Position numbers and translations under genes: made by a program. 64,000 bases of DNA from Pseudochryseolinea flava (GTDB taxonomy: Bacteria; Bacteroidota; Bacteroidia; Cytophagales; Cyclobacteriaceae), in assembly GCF_003286915.1 (NCBI RefSeq), contig NZ_QMFY01000002.1, positions 521,999 through 585,998 on the forward strand. The letters are read 5' to 3'. The notes under the pieces are model-generated. The model had not been told where the DNA came from. It searched no databases and saw nothing but the letters and a program-made list of their open reading frames with translations. Positions 19,886 to 27,931 of the stretch are shown here, in pieces. Numbering within the stretch: the stretch's first letter is position 1; each line of letters begins with the position of its first letter.

Positions 19886-20728
19886 CTATTTCGCGGCAAG
19901 CTCAGGATGAAGAAGTATGATTACTTCCTTCACGGCCTCTCCAAAACGAGGCCCAAAGTTGGTTAGCTTAAGACCATCGACAGATACAATTTGCTTTTGT
20001 TTCCCTGCCTTGGTCAACGCTACTCCTTGCACTTTTAAAACGCCGTCTACGCCGCCGAGGCTTTCTAGTCCTGACGTGAGCATGAGTATATAATCTGGAT
20101 TTGCTTGAATCAACGATTCCGTATTCAGAGGCTTATAACCATCAATATTCTGAATCGCATTTTTTGCACCCGTATATTTTAGTATTTCGGCAAAAGTTTC
20201 TGCACCTGCAGCGCTGATCGTAGCGGTCCCACGATTATAAACACAGAGTACTTTTGGTTCTGTGGACTTGTTCGCCAACATCTGTTGCGCTTCTTTCAAG
20301 TTAGTTTCAATCGATGCAACAAGTTTTGCTGCTTGATCATTACGATTCAACGACTTCCCGATCTGAAGAATCATTTTTTTTGTATCCTCAACATTGAGTT
20401 TTCTGTCGATCACGACGAGCGCAATGCCCGCCGTCGTGAGTTGTTGTAACACAACTTCTTCAACGTAATTTTTCTCTGCAATAACGATGGTCGGCTTAAG
20501 GCTAAGAATTCCTTCGGCATTGATTCCTGACCGATAACCTATAGACGGAAGTTTCTGAATATAATCAGGATATAAACTCGTTTTGTCGGAAGCAACGATT
20601 TTACTGCCTTCGCCGAGCGCGCAAACAATTTCTGTAATTGCGCTTCCTGCAGTAATAATTCGGAGGGATTCCTGCGCATGGCAGAACATAGAAATCCCAA
20701 GGATAAAAATGGTAATGAGTTTTTTCAT
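19886..20728 (-). CDS. hmuT: Heme ABC transporter substrate-binding protein
   Basis: This 280-residue periplasmic protein is read from the ATG at 20728, giving the signal peptide MKKLITIFILGISMFCHAQE. The fold is the TroA/BtuF type: RIITAGSAITEIVCALGEGSKIVASDKTS near the start, GYRSGINAEGILSLKPTIVI, and a second lobe beginning near KVLCVYNRGTATISAAG. It is the first gene of the operon. A TACTTTTG promoter box lies 20 bp upstream and two palindromes lie further up. Confidence 0.92.
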   Translation of the reverse strand: MKKLITIFILGISMFCHAQESLRIITAGSAITEIVCALGEGSKIVASDKTSLYPDYIQKLPSIGYRSGINAEGILSLKPTIVIAEKNYVEEVVLQQLTTAGIALVVIDRKLNVEDTKKMILQIGKSLNRNDQAAKLVASIETNLKEAQQMLANKSTEPKVLCVYNRGTATISAAGAETFAEILKYTGAKNAIQNIDGYKPLNTESLIQANPDYILMLTSGLESLGGVDGVLKVQGVALTKAGKQKQIVSVDGLKLTNFGPRFGEAVKEVIILLHPELAAK

Positions 20729-20747
20729 TTCAGTATGAATTCTGAAA

Positions 20748-20755
20748 CAAAAGTA
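20748..20755 (-). promoter_or_regulatory. -7 promoter box of the hmuTUVSRY operon
   Basis: The minus strand reads TACTTTTG, a full match to TAnnTTTG, with a TTG 21 bp upstream that can serve as the -33 element. Transcription would begin about 14 bp before the hmuT start. The two candidate operators lie upstream of this box, a position that fits an activator better than a roadblock repressor. Confidence 0.65.
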
Positions 20756-20803
20756 TTTCAACAGGGGCACCTGCGTCAATCGCCTATGGTGGCCAATTTT
20801 TTC

Positions 20804-20821
20804 ATACCCTGCAACAGGTAT
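20804..20821. promoter_or_regulatory. Candidate operator 1 of the heme operon
   Basis: ATACCCTGCAACAGGTAT is an 18-bp inverted repeat with 7-bp arms and a 4-bp spacer. It matches the sites upstream of the siderophore receptor at 57775 and 57798. Its centre is 57.5 bp upstream of the hmuT -7 box. Confidence 0.55.
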
Positions 20822-20868
20822 TATGAATTTAAAACGAGGATATATCGCCAGTCGAAGGTATCCAGCGT

Positions 20869-20886
20869 ATCACCCTTGGAGGGTAT
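20869..20886. promoter_or_regulatory. Candidate operator 2 of the heme operon
   Basis: On the minus strand this reads ATACCCTCCAAGGGTGAT. It has the same ATACCCT arm as operator 1, with a second arm interrupted by one base (AGGGTGAT). It lies 65 bp further upstream. Confidence 0.45.
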
Positions 20887-20901
20887 CGTGCACTAAATCT
20901 C

Positions 20902-21246
20902 TCAATAAGCAAACTCTTCTAAGAGCTGCAAACATTCCTGTGCAAGCCGACGACATGTCTTCGCACAACTGCGGCAATGCTCCAGGTGGCCATGTTGATC
21001 GCAATGCGCTGCGCAGGCCTCACAAATATCCAAGCATATGCTACTTAAAATTCTTGTATGGGCAACGGTGATTGTCATGAGTTTCACAGTCGTTCTACAA
21101 ATGAGTGAACACTCGCGTGCTGATGAAATACACTCCGCCAATGACTTCACGTCGTCGTCTTTCAAACAACTAACAGCACAATGCTCGCATTCAATTGCGC
21201 ACTCGTTACACGCATCAATAAAATTTATAATTGCTTCACTGTCCAT
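20902..21246 (-). CDS. Cys-rich four-helix-bundle protein, probable copper binding (DUF326-like)
   Basis: This 114-residue cytoplasmic protein has about 18 cysteines spaced along amphipathic helices (CNECAIECEHC, ECSLICRTT, CLDICEACAAHC, HCRSCAKTC). That pattern is typical of the DUF326 / four-helix-bundle copper-binding family related to the Csp copper-storage proteins. It probably sequesters Cu(I). The ATG at 21246 is clear. Its leader carries a TPP riboswitch and a hairpin ending 50 bp upstream, an unexpected combination. It lies between that leader and the divergent heme operon control region. Confidence 0.85.
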   Translation of the reverse strand: MDSEAIINFIDACNECAIECEHCAVSCLKDDDVKSLAECISSARECSLICRTTVKLMTITVAHTRILSSICLDICEACAAHCDQHGHLEHCRSCAKTCRRLAQECLQLLEEFAY

Positions 21247-21295
21247 AAGTAATTTCCACCAGTGATGACATCAAACAAAATGTGACGATAAAAGT

Positions 21296-21331
21296 AGAGG
21301 CTGTCCTATGTTTAACGATAGAACAGCCTCT
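21296..21331 (-). terminator. Riboswitch-linked hairpin, probable attenuator terminator
   Basis: The arms AGAGGCTGT and ACAGCCTCT pair perfectly, and after one mismatch a further CTAT/ATAG pairing extends the stem to 14 positions around an 8-base loop. On the minus strand it follows the riboswitch after 2 bp and is followed by ACTTTTATC, a short T tract. Confidence 0.7.
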
Positions 21332-21333
21332 GA

Positions 21334-21449
21334 AGTTAGCCGTGTGTTTCCTTTCGCTAGTATTACCTAGTTCAAGTAGTCAGGATGTGTTCTCAGGTAA
21401 AATATCGAAAATTAATTCAATCTTAAACCACTCCTATTCATGACTAACT
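21334..21449 (-). promoter_or_regulatory. TPP (THI-box) riboswitch
   Basis: Read on the minus strand, this holds the conserved TPP aptamer parts in order. There is an AGTTAGTC / GGCTAACT P1 stem at the two ends, GGAGTG pairing with CACATCC (P2), a closed P3 arm, the invariant CTGAGA, and the sensor block ACTAGGTAATACTAGCG followed by AAAGGAAAC. The last block matches the consensus CTGGNTAATNCCAGCGNAGGGAA closely. A terminator-like hairpin follows at once, so control is likely by attenuation. The next gene on this strand is the Cys-rich protein at 20902-21246. No thiamine gene is in the window. Confidence 0.85.
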
Positions 21450-21949
21450 ACACTAACAACAAAAAACGCTATGCCTATGCCGTATCAATATTCTGGCTAC
21501 CCTTTCGTTGCAATTCAGCCACATAAAAACGGGGAACAAGCGTCATCAATGTTCGGCTAAATAAAAAAAGAAGGTTGAGTTCACCCAGCCATTCTTTAAT
21601 GGAATGGCGCATCAACCAATACGACAATCCTTCCAGGAAAGCCGGTCGTCGTAATCGCGTTGTCGAGGGCAGTGAACTTGTGGCCTCTTCCGCGTGCTAT
21701 GACGATCCTTACGATCGGATGCATCAACGCCAGGGCACTAGCAACAAAAATAAATTGTGAACTAAAAATATTATCAGATACATCATCAATTCATCAACAC
21801 AAAACTCCGGATGTAGTATTTTGCTACGTTAGGCCAAACGAATCCTTGTTTAGAATTTTTGAATGCTTCCAACTCATGTCGTATTGCATCCGTAATTTAG
21901 CATGCATGTTGATTAACGAAAAGTAAACCACTACATTTCACTCACAGTT
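21450..21949. other. Intergenic region without a supported gene
   Basis: This 500-bp stretch lies between the riboswitch and the hydrolase at 21950. Short frames occur on both strands (about 60 codons each near 21575-21830), but none has a recognisable domain, a good start or family-like composition. The promoter for the leftward riboswitch transcript must lie here. The stretch could be the remnant of a lost gene. Confidence 0.5.
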
Positions 21950-22789
21950 ATGAAAAAGATAATCATTGCCGTTACACTTTTATTTTCAGTACACCTCTTA
22001 CTTGCTCAAAATGTTGCATGGAAGAAGCTCGGCGAAAATTCGACGACAGGAAAATATCTTGACGCTCGTGGCTTCAAGATGTACTATGAAGTTTATGGTA
22101 CAGGCATGCCGCTTTTGTTTATCCATGGTAATGGTGGATCAATGCGAGATTTTAGTGAACAAGTCCCCTACTTTGCTAAGGATTACAAACTGATTCTGGC
22201 TGATAGTAGAGCACAAGGTAAGTCTGTTGACGAGCGCGATTCTTTAAGTTATGAGATGATGGCCGATGACTATAGTGCGCTATTAACACATCTTAAAATC
22301 GATTCTGCTTATGTAATTGGTTGGAGTGACGAAGGGATTAATGCCCTACTCCTTGCGCTTCGTCATCCGGAGAAGGTGAAAAAAATGGCGATCACGGGGA
22401 CGAACTTATGGCCCGATTCTACAGCCCTCACACCATGGATGTACAATTTACTTTTGCAGTGGAACGACACACTATCGAAAGCACCAGCTACGCCAAAATT
22501 AAAAAATGATCTGAAACTTCTTCAGCTGATGATCCGCCAACCTCATATTGCAACGAGCGACCTAAAAAAAATTCACTGTCCTGCTTTGGTAATCGGCGGT
22601 GACCACGATGTAATTTTACCCCGACACACACTACTGATTGCAGAATCTATTTCGAAATCATATTTGTGGATCCTTCCAAACTCCGGACATTCCACGCTTC
22701 AGGTTTATTCAGATATTTTCAATAAGACTGTCCATGACTTTTTTAGAAAACCGTACAGAAAAATTGAAGGACATGCTACACTTCGCTAG
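21950..22789 (+). CDS. Secreted alpha/beta hydrolase
   Basis: This 279-residue protein has a signal peptide (residues 1-20, ending HLLLAQ) and an alpha/beta-hydrolase fold. The oxyanion segment is FIHGNGGSMRDF, the nucleophile elbow is VIGWSDEGINALLLA (Ser near 127), the acid is in GGDHDVILP and the base is His in NSGHSTL. In close relatives I recall the elbow is GWSDGG; here Glu replaces the first Gly after Asp, which is unusual at the tight turn. The substrate is unknown. The gene stands alone on this strand. Confidence 0.85.
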   Translation: MKKIIIAVTLLFSVHLLLAQNVAWKKLGENSTTGKYLDARGFKMYYEVYGTGMPLLFIHGNGGSMRDFSEQVPYFAKDYKLILADSRAQGKSVDERDSLSYEMMADDYSALLTHLKIDSAYVIGWSDEGINALLLALRHPEKVKKMAITGTNLWPDSTALTPWMYNLLLQWNDTLSKAPATPKLKNDLKLLQLMIRQPHIATSDLKKIHCPALVIGGDHDVILPRHTLLIAESISKSYLWILPNSGHSTLQVYSDIFNKTVHDFFRKPYRKIEGHATLR

Positions 22790-22975
22790 ATTGTAATACT
22801 ACAATCATTCGCGAAAAGATCGAGAACGTAAGGAAGTTGTTCTATGGTGAGCTTAACCTTATCGAAGGTACCATTAATTGAGATACAATAGTGTCGCGCA
22901 ATAAAAAAGATCAATGGATCGTTCGGAGTTGAAAAAAGTCCAGAGATGTCGTCACACCTCAGACATTTGATGGGT
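22786..22975 (-). pseudogene. Startless open frame, possible gene remnant
   Basis: Reading leftward from about 22975 to a TAG at 22786 there is an uninterrupted frame with protein-like composition: a CLRCDD segment, then alternating hydrophobic residues, ending in DLFANDCSITI. The frame stays open upstream to about 23049, inside the next gene, but has no ATG, GTG or TTG at a useful place. It may be a decayed or frameshifted gene, or chance. I recognise no family. Confidence 0.25.
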
Positions 22976-22982
22976 TGTCGAC

Positions 22983-23327
22983 TTACCGCGTCACGAGTAT
23001 ACGATCCTCTTCTCCTGATTGCGCGTTCGTGTCGTTTACGATATTGTCAAATGTAAAGTGTTCTTCAATTGACCCACATGTGATTTTGATGAAGTATTTA
23101 CCAGCCTTCTTAAAATAGAAATCAACGATCACCTTTTTATGCTTGATGGTTTCAACAACGAGCACGTTGCCGTTCTCATCCGTGATTTCCAATACGGCGT
23201 TGTGAATTTCTTTGTCCAATTTGAAGTAAATAATGCTACTATTTGTGGATAAGATCGACACCGGTCTTTTCGCAAATCCAACATTCAATACCATTCCAAA
23301 AACCAAGAGTAAAATTGCCTTTTTCAT
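22983..23327 (-). CDS. Small secreted hypothetical protein
   Basis: This 114-residue protein has a signal peptide (MKKAILLLVFGMVLNVGFAK) and a short all-beta domain resembling a single Ig-like or DUF3244-type sandwich (IYFKLDKEIHNAVLEITDENG, then KAGKYFIKITCG). Such small exported proteins are frequent in Bacteroidota and usually uncharacterised. It has a single gene unit, with a startless frame directly downstream on the same strand. Confidence 0.7.
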   Translation of the reverse strand: MKKAILLLVFGMVLNVGFAKRPVSILSTNSSIIYFKLDKEIHNAVLEITDENGNVLVVETIKHKKVIVDFYFKKAGKYFIKITCGSIEEHFTFDNIVNDTNAQSGEEDRILVTR

Positions 23328-23565
23328 AATTTGTTATCCTCGACGCCACTGTGGCGATAACAATGCCAACAGGCAAATCCTAGTTTAACGCTCAAAAACA
23401 AAGTCTATTCCTATACAATTATCCCATTATGAGATTAAAATCCATAAAACGAATATTTTCCAATAAATAGATAGCGATTGCATAAACGATAAAATGTCGT
23501 CTGTTTGTTTAACTATTAGGCTGGAATAAGAATGGAGATTTATATTGTTTGAAAAATCATGAACG

Positions 23566-24258
23566 ATGCGTTTTAACAGAGGGCGATTTGGCGCCACAAT
23601 ATTGTGTTTTGTACTCATTAGCCTTTTTACGAGTTGTTCCATGTCGCGATACACGAAGAAATCTTTGGAGCAAGCCGAGAAACAAAAACCTTTTGACGTC
23701 ATCGTTGTGCCTGGCGTTCCTTATGATGGAGACAAAACAACTACGGTGATGAAGATGCGGCTACATTGGGCAAAGTATCTTTATGACAACGGATTTTGCA
23801 GGAATATTATTTTTTCCGGTAGCGCTGTATACACGCCCTACACGGAAGGCGTTATCATGAAAATTATGGCGGATTCGTTGGGCATTCCAACTGATCGAAC
23901 CTTCTCAGAAACAAAAGCAGAGCACAGTACTGAAAATATTTACTACAGTTGGAAGATGGCCAAGTCCATGGGCTTCGAAAAGATTGCGCTGGCAAGTGAT
24001 CCCTATCAATCGCGCCTCTTGCGACGCTTTCAGAAAAAGTATTGTCCAGGAACGAAATCAATTCCGATCGTTCTTGGCACAATGAATATCGAGGAGAAGA
24101 AGCTTCCCGTTATTGACCCCTCTACTGCGCGCGTGTCGAATTTCAAATCTATAAAAGAACGCGAAAGCTTTTTCCAACGGCTGCGCTATACGCTTGGCCG
24201 CCGCGTGAAACAAGAAGTCCGTGAAGCAAGAAAGAGTCGCAAAGACAAAAACGCCTAG
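23566..24258 (+). CDS. YdcF/SanA-like DUF218 lipoprotein
   Basis: This 230-residue protein has a lipobox at about residue 24 (LFTSCSMSR) and a DUF218 domain. That domain shows the opening strand FDVIVVPGVPYDG, the ENIYYSWKMAKSMGF helix and a following ALASDPYQSRLLRRF strand-helix. Family members include E. coli SanA and YdcF and are linked to envelope integrity; the reaction is unclear. The C-terminus is strongly basic (RRVKQEVREARKSRKDKNA). The stop overlaps the stop of the convergent gene at 24255 by 3 bp. Confidence 0.82.
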   Translation: MRFNRGRFGATILCFVLISLFTSCSMSRYTKKSLEQAEKQKPFDVIVVPGVPYDGDKTTTVMKMRLHWAKYLYDNGFCRNIIFSGSAVYTPYTEGVIMKIMADSLGIPTDRTFSETKAEHSTENIYYSWKMAKSMGFEKIALASDPYQSRLLRRFQKKYCPGTKSIPIVLGTMNIEEKKLPVIDPSTARVSNFKSIKERESFFQRLRYTLGRRVKQEVREARKSRKDKNA

Positions 24259-24746
24259 TCGGCAATAAACGACACTGGCTGCGGTTGCACATATTCCGAT
24301 TGTTCAAACGTTAATGTCTTGAAAGCTCTCAATAAAGACTGCTCTGTATCAGGTGAAACATTCAATCCTACGATCAGCAATTTAAAATCGGTCGTATTAC
24401 CATTCTTAATATTCTCAAAATATATGCCCGTGAACCCATCACCCGATATTTTAGGACGAACGATTTTTGCTCCCTTATCATCGACTAAAGCGAAATTTAT
24501 ATCGTGCGTCGATGGATCGGTATGAAGGTTATTGCAATAGGGCCCGTAATTGATTGATACTTTCTCGCCTTCTTGCACTTCAAGAAAACCAGCGCTAATA
24601 CCAAGTACTGGCGTATATCTCCAAGCACGCGGCACTTCTATACTAATGTCCCCTAAATCTAAACGTTGGAGTTTTAGCGATTCTTTTTCCTGGGAGATAT
24701 TACATGCCACGCAAGCGAGGCAAAAAATGAAAACGAGTTTTGTCAT
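24255..24746 (-). CDS. Hypothetical lipoprotein
   Basis: This 163-residue protein starts at the ATG at 24746, which gives a lipoprotein signal (FCLACVACNIS); the longer frame begins 22 codons earlier without one. The rest is a mixed alpha/beta domain containing ISIEVPRAWRYTPVLGISAGF, which resembles the PsbP/MOG1-like fold seen in many small lipoproteins. The function is unknown. It converges on and overlaps the YdcF-like gene by 4 bp. Confidence 0.7.
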   Translation of the reverse strand: MTKLVFIFCLACVACNISQEKESLKLQRLDLGDISIEVPRAWRYTPVLGISAGFLEVQEGEKVSINYGPYCNNLHTDPSTHDINFALVDDKGAKIVRPKISGDGFTGIYFENIKNGNTTDFKLLIVGLNVSPDTEQSLLRAFKTLTFEQSEYVQPQPVSFIAD

Positions 24747-24842
24747 CGCGGTTAGGTTATTGATCGAATTTCGAGAAACCAATTCCCAAGGCAAAAGAAT
24801 ATACATTAACAAACTATGAATTACCCAACGCCTGAGTTAACA

Positions 24843-24882
24843 AAAACACAAAAGGCTCTCCTTGCGAAGAGCCTTTGAAAAA
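24843..24882 (-). terminator. Terminator of the SusC-SusD-phosphoesterase unit
   Basis: The arms AAAGGCTCT and AGAGCCTTT enclose an eight-base loop. On the minus strand the hairpin is followed by TTTTGTGTTTTTG. It lies just after the phosphoesterase stop. Confidence 0.7.
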
Positions 24883-24895
24883 AATTGCACAACAA

Positions 24896-26413
24896 TTATA
24901 CGCCAAGTTTTAACGTAGCAAGGTCAACTTCTTGCTTGTATACATTCTTAAATCGATCCGTCACCTGAATGGTAATCTGTGCATTGGAAGACGATGGCTT
25001 TCCAAAAAACATATGATCCGTCAACACCGGATCTACCCATCCACGCTTCGAAGGTTTTTCCAATCCTTCATGAAGCAATACTGACCACGGATCAAAAGAC
25101 ACTTCGGGTTTCAACTCGCCCATAGCCTTACCGTTGTCAAACCACTCCACCTTCCACTGTGGATCCCAGTTCCAAACATTAACCGAAAAAGATTCGGGCT
25201 TGTCCTTCACAGCACCGATCGGATAAATTCTGAATTGATGATTTCGCGGCAAGCCAACTGACTTATGATACCAAGTAATCTCGCTACCATTCACCTCATA
25301 AACACCGTATCCATTGGGTGTACCATCATAGCAGATCGGACCTGTCCACCATGCGCCACATACGGTGCCATGCACGTGTTCAATGATATTGTCGTCTTGA
25401 AAAACTTTCTCATTAAAATGCGTATGGCCGGACATGATGTGAGCTTTGAAAGGTTTGAGTAACCGATAGAGCTCTTTTCGATTAGCAACTACACCGCCAA
25501 TAGGTTCTTCATTCAGTTTATCGCGTCGCTTCGTTCCGGTATTTACCGGAATATGCACAGACACCACCACGGTAGATCCCTTCTTGACATGAGCTAGATC
25601 TTGCTCAAGCCATGCAAATTGTTTTTCATCAATGTAGCCGATGTACTTTTTCGAAGTTCCAAGGAAAAACACATCATCCAATACCACATAATGAATTTGC
25701 CCGCGGTTAAAGGAATAGTACGACGGCCCGAAGTGTCCCTTGAATGTTTTCGAAGAATAATCATCTGTTCGCGCATCAAGATCCATGTCGTGATTTCCGA
25801 TCACTTGAAAAAATGGTATCGATGTTTTATCAACAGCTTGCTTGTAGTCTGTGAATAGCTCAAAGCGATCCCAAACTAAATCTCCACACCCAATCCCATG
25901 GAACAATGCATCTTTTCCGTAGCCGTCGACAAGTTGTTTTGTATCCGGTGCAGACTGCGTGTTCAGTAACAATGCGTCGTCGGCATTCTGAATTTGAGGA
26001 TCCGCCCATACGACAAAATTGTGTTTGGAATCATCTTGAGCAAGCCGCGAGAGCGTAAAATCGCCCTTAAATGAATTTGCATTCGGCTCGATCCGATGAA
26101 AGAAATTGGTAATCCCTTTTTGATGATTAAAAGCATAGCCCGCCGGGATAGAGATGTAAACAAACTCCGCCGCAGAAGTACTGGCCAAAGAATAATTCCC
26201 TTTCGCGTCGGTGAGCGTAACATTCAGGCCATCGGTAACCGCCACACCGGCTATGCCCTTGCCTCCATCGCGAACTGTGCCTGTCAGTTTAAGGACTGCG
26301 TTTGTTTTTGCTTTCCTTTCAACATTAGGAGTAGCTTGGAGTCCGTGAAATCCAATGAGACCAAGGCTTGTAAGCCCGAGTTTTTGTAAGAATGATCGTC
26401 TGTTAAATTTCAT
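24896..26413 (-). CDS. Secreted calcineurin-like metallophosphoesterase with N- and C-terminal accessory domains
   Basis: This 505-residue protein begins with a twin-arginine-like signal (NRRSFLQKLGLTSLGLIG). A carboxypeptidase-regulatory-like beta domain spans about 40-125. The metallophosphatase core has WADPQIQ, GCGDLVWD, VIGNHDMD, VVSVHIPVN and MSGHTHFNE. A beta-rich C-terminal domain follows from about 345. Such proteins act on phosphoesters outside the cytoplasm. It is the third gene after SusC and SusD, so it probably releases phosphate or dephosphorylates the ligand imported by that pair. Confidence 0.9.
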   Translation of the reverse strand: MKFNRRSFLQKLGLTSLGLIGFHGLQATPNVERKAKTNAVLKLTGTVRDGGKGIAGVAVTDGLNVTLTDAKGNYSLASTSAAEFVYISIPAGYAFNHQKGITNFFHRIEPNANSFKGDFTLSRLAQDDSKHNFVVWADPQIQNADDALLLNTQSAPDTKQLVDGYGKDALFHGIGCGDLVWDRFELFTDYKQAVDKTSIPFFQVIGNHDMDLDARTDDYSSKTFKGHFGPSYYSFNRGQIHYVVLDDVFFLGTSKKYIGYIDEKQFAWLEQDLAHVKKGSTVVVSVHIPVNTGTKRRDKLNEEPIGGVVANRKELYRLLKPFKAHIMSGHTHFNEKVFQDDNIIEHVHGTVCGAWWTGPICYDGTPNGYGVYEVNGSEITWYHKSVGLPRNHQFRIYPIGAVKDKPESFSVNVWNWDPQWKVEWFDNGKAMGELKPEVSFDPWSVLLHEGLEKPSKRGWVDPVLTDHMFFGKPSSSNAQITIQVTDRFKNVYKQEVDLATLKLGV

Positions 26414-26422
26414 GTTTGATTT

Positions 26423-27898
26423 TTATTTTTCCCACCACCCTTTTGTATTGATATCGTCGGTACCAAAGGTAGCAACAGCTTTCGCGTAATTATCAGGGTT
26501 GTTTGTTCTCACTACGAGCGGGTACTTAAATCTAACAGGAACACGCTTATCATTCAACATAGCATCCGTGGTTGGAAGTACTGGGAGCCCAGTTCTACGG
26601 TATTCGAACCATTGCTGAAAGTCATTGAAATACAATGCGTAATATTTTTGAAGCATGATTCGTTCAATGGTGCCATCATATGCGGCGGCCTCGTTGGCAA
26701 AGTAGTCTACAGGCATTACGGCTCCCCATTGTTCAATCGAAGCCTTCACACCGTTTTCATAGTGCGTTTTTGGATCAGATGCAATTACTCCGTTGAGGGC
26801 AAGTTCAGCTTTAATAAATTCCACTTCCGCATACGTCATGATTACGCAAACCATCGGCGCTGTTACTAAGGCTACATTCAAATTTGAAGGCAAGAAATCA
26901 AACTGCGAATCGCTTCCGGTATACGCACTTGGAATACCTTTATATCCAATTTGCGTTTTTCCATCCTTTGTTCTTGCTTGGGTGTTGAATACAGCACGAC
27001 GGGGATCATTGAAGTTGTTGAGGTTGTCGATAAAAAATTGAGAACCCGCTCTAAATGTTGTGAAGTCGATTGCGCGTCCCCATGGAGAGAGATTTGCGCC
27101 TACGCCAGATACTTTCAAGATAGCAGCCTCACTGTTATTTGTGAATACAGGATATTTCGCAGGATCTCCAATCATTACCGACAGTTTTGTGAACGCATCC
27201 ATTTCGGCACGCTTTGACACACGCAACAATAAGCGCAACCTGAGTGAATTACAAAACATTCTCCACTTCGCGATATTTTTACCTTTATCGGTTTCGGCTG
27301 CTGTGCTGCTGTACAAAATATCAGCGCCATAGATCATTGGCTTCGACACATCGAACAACGTATTTGCACGCTCGAGGTCCGCGATGATTTTCGTGTACAC
27401 TTCTTGCTGTGTGTTGAACACAGGTTTTAAGATACCTTCTTCTCCTCTTACCGCTTCATCCATCGGAACATCGCCAAAGCAATCTGACAATTGTGAATAC
27501 ACCCACGCATTCAACGTCAGGGCTACTGCTTCGTAGTTTGGATCTTGAGCCGCGATTGACACTTCTCTCATCTCCTTGATATTCGCGAGCCAGCGATAGT
27601 AGTTATTCCACGTCGAATTACCCGCTGTTTCAGTAATATCATATCGATGTACACCGCCTGAGACGCTAGGATAAGGCAATGCTACTTGCATAACATTGAA
27701 AGTAAAGTCGTCACTCTTTGACGTATTGAAACTTGCCATACCGTAAAGAATCGGATTTAACAAAGTTCCGGGGCTAATCTTTTGAAGGCGATTTGGATCT
27801 GTATTAATTTCTTCAAAATTATCCATGCAGGCACTGTTACCGAAAGCTATCAGCACAATACACAATAGTGATATTCTCCAGATTGATTTTTTATTCAT
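26423..27898 (-). CDS. SusD/RagB-like outer-membrane lipoprotein (SusD-like_2)
   Basis: This 491-residue lipoprotein has its lipobox cysteine at about residue 24 (GNSACMDNF). The helical SusD fold shows ACMDNFEEINTDPNRL, NNYYRWLANIKEM, and a late EVEFIKAELALNG TPR helix. These belong to the SusD-like_2 branch. It forms the lid over the SusC channel and captures the ligand. I use the ATG at 27898; another ATG two codons upstream is equally possible. It lies between SusC (33 bp upstream) and the phosphoesterase (9 bp downstream). Confidence 0.92.
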   Translation of the reverse strand: MNKKSIWRISLLCIVLIAFGNSACMDNFEEINTDPNRLQKISPGTLLNPILYGMASFNTSKSDDFTFNVMQVALPYPSVSGGVHRYDITETAGNSTWNNYYRWLANIKEMREVSIAAQDPNYEAVALTLNAWVYSQLSDCFGDVPMDEAVRGEEGILKPVFNTQQEVYTKIIADLERANTLFDVSKPMIYGADILYSSTAAETDKGKNIAKWRMFCNSLRLRLLLRVSKRAEMDAFTKLSVMIGDPAKYPVFTNNSEAAILKVSGVGANLSPWGRAIDFTTFRAGSQFFIDNLNNFNDPRRAVFNTQARTKDGKTQIGYKGIPSAYTGSDSQFDFLPSNLNVALVTAPMVCVIMTYAEVEFIKAELALNGVIASDPKTHYENGVKASIEQWGAVMPVDYFANEAAAYDGTIERIMLQKYYALYFNDFQQWFEYRRTGLPVLPTTDAMLNDKRVPVRFKYPLVVRTNNPDNYAKAVATFGTDDINTKGWWEK

Positions 27899-27931
27899 GA
27901 CCATTTGATGCTTGTCGTTTGAGTGTGTGCA

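Noticed and set aside
20804..20886. Classic Fur boxes upstream of the heme operon
   Set aside because: The palindromes share no resemblance to the AT-rich Fur consensus.
21575..21760. 61-codon frame upstream of the hydrolase, and an overlapping minus-strand frame
   Set aside because: No signal, domain or plausible start; both strands are open over the same short stretch, which fits chance.
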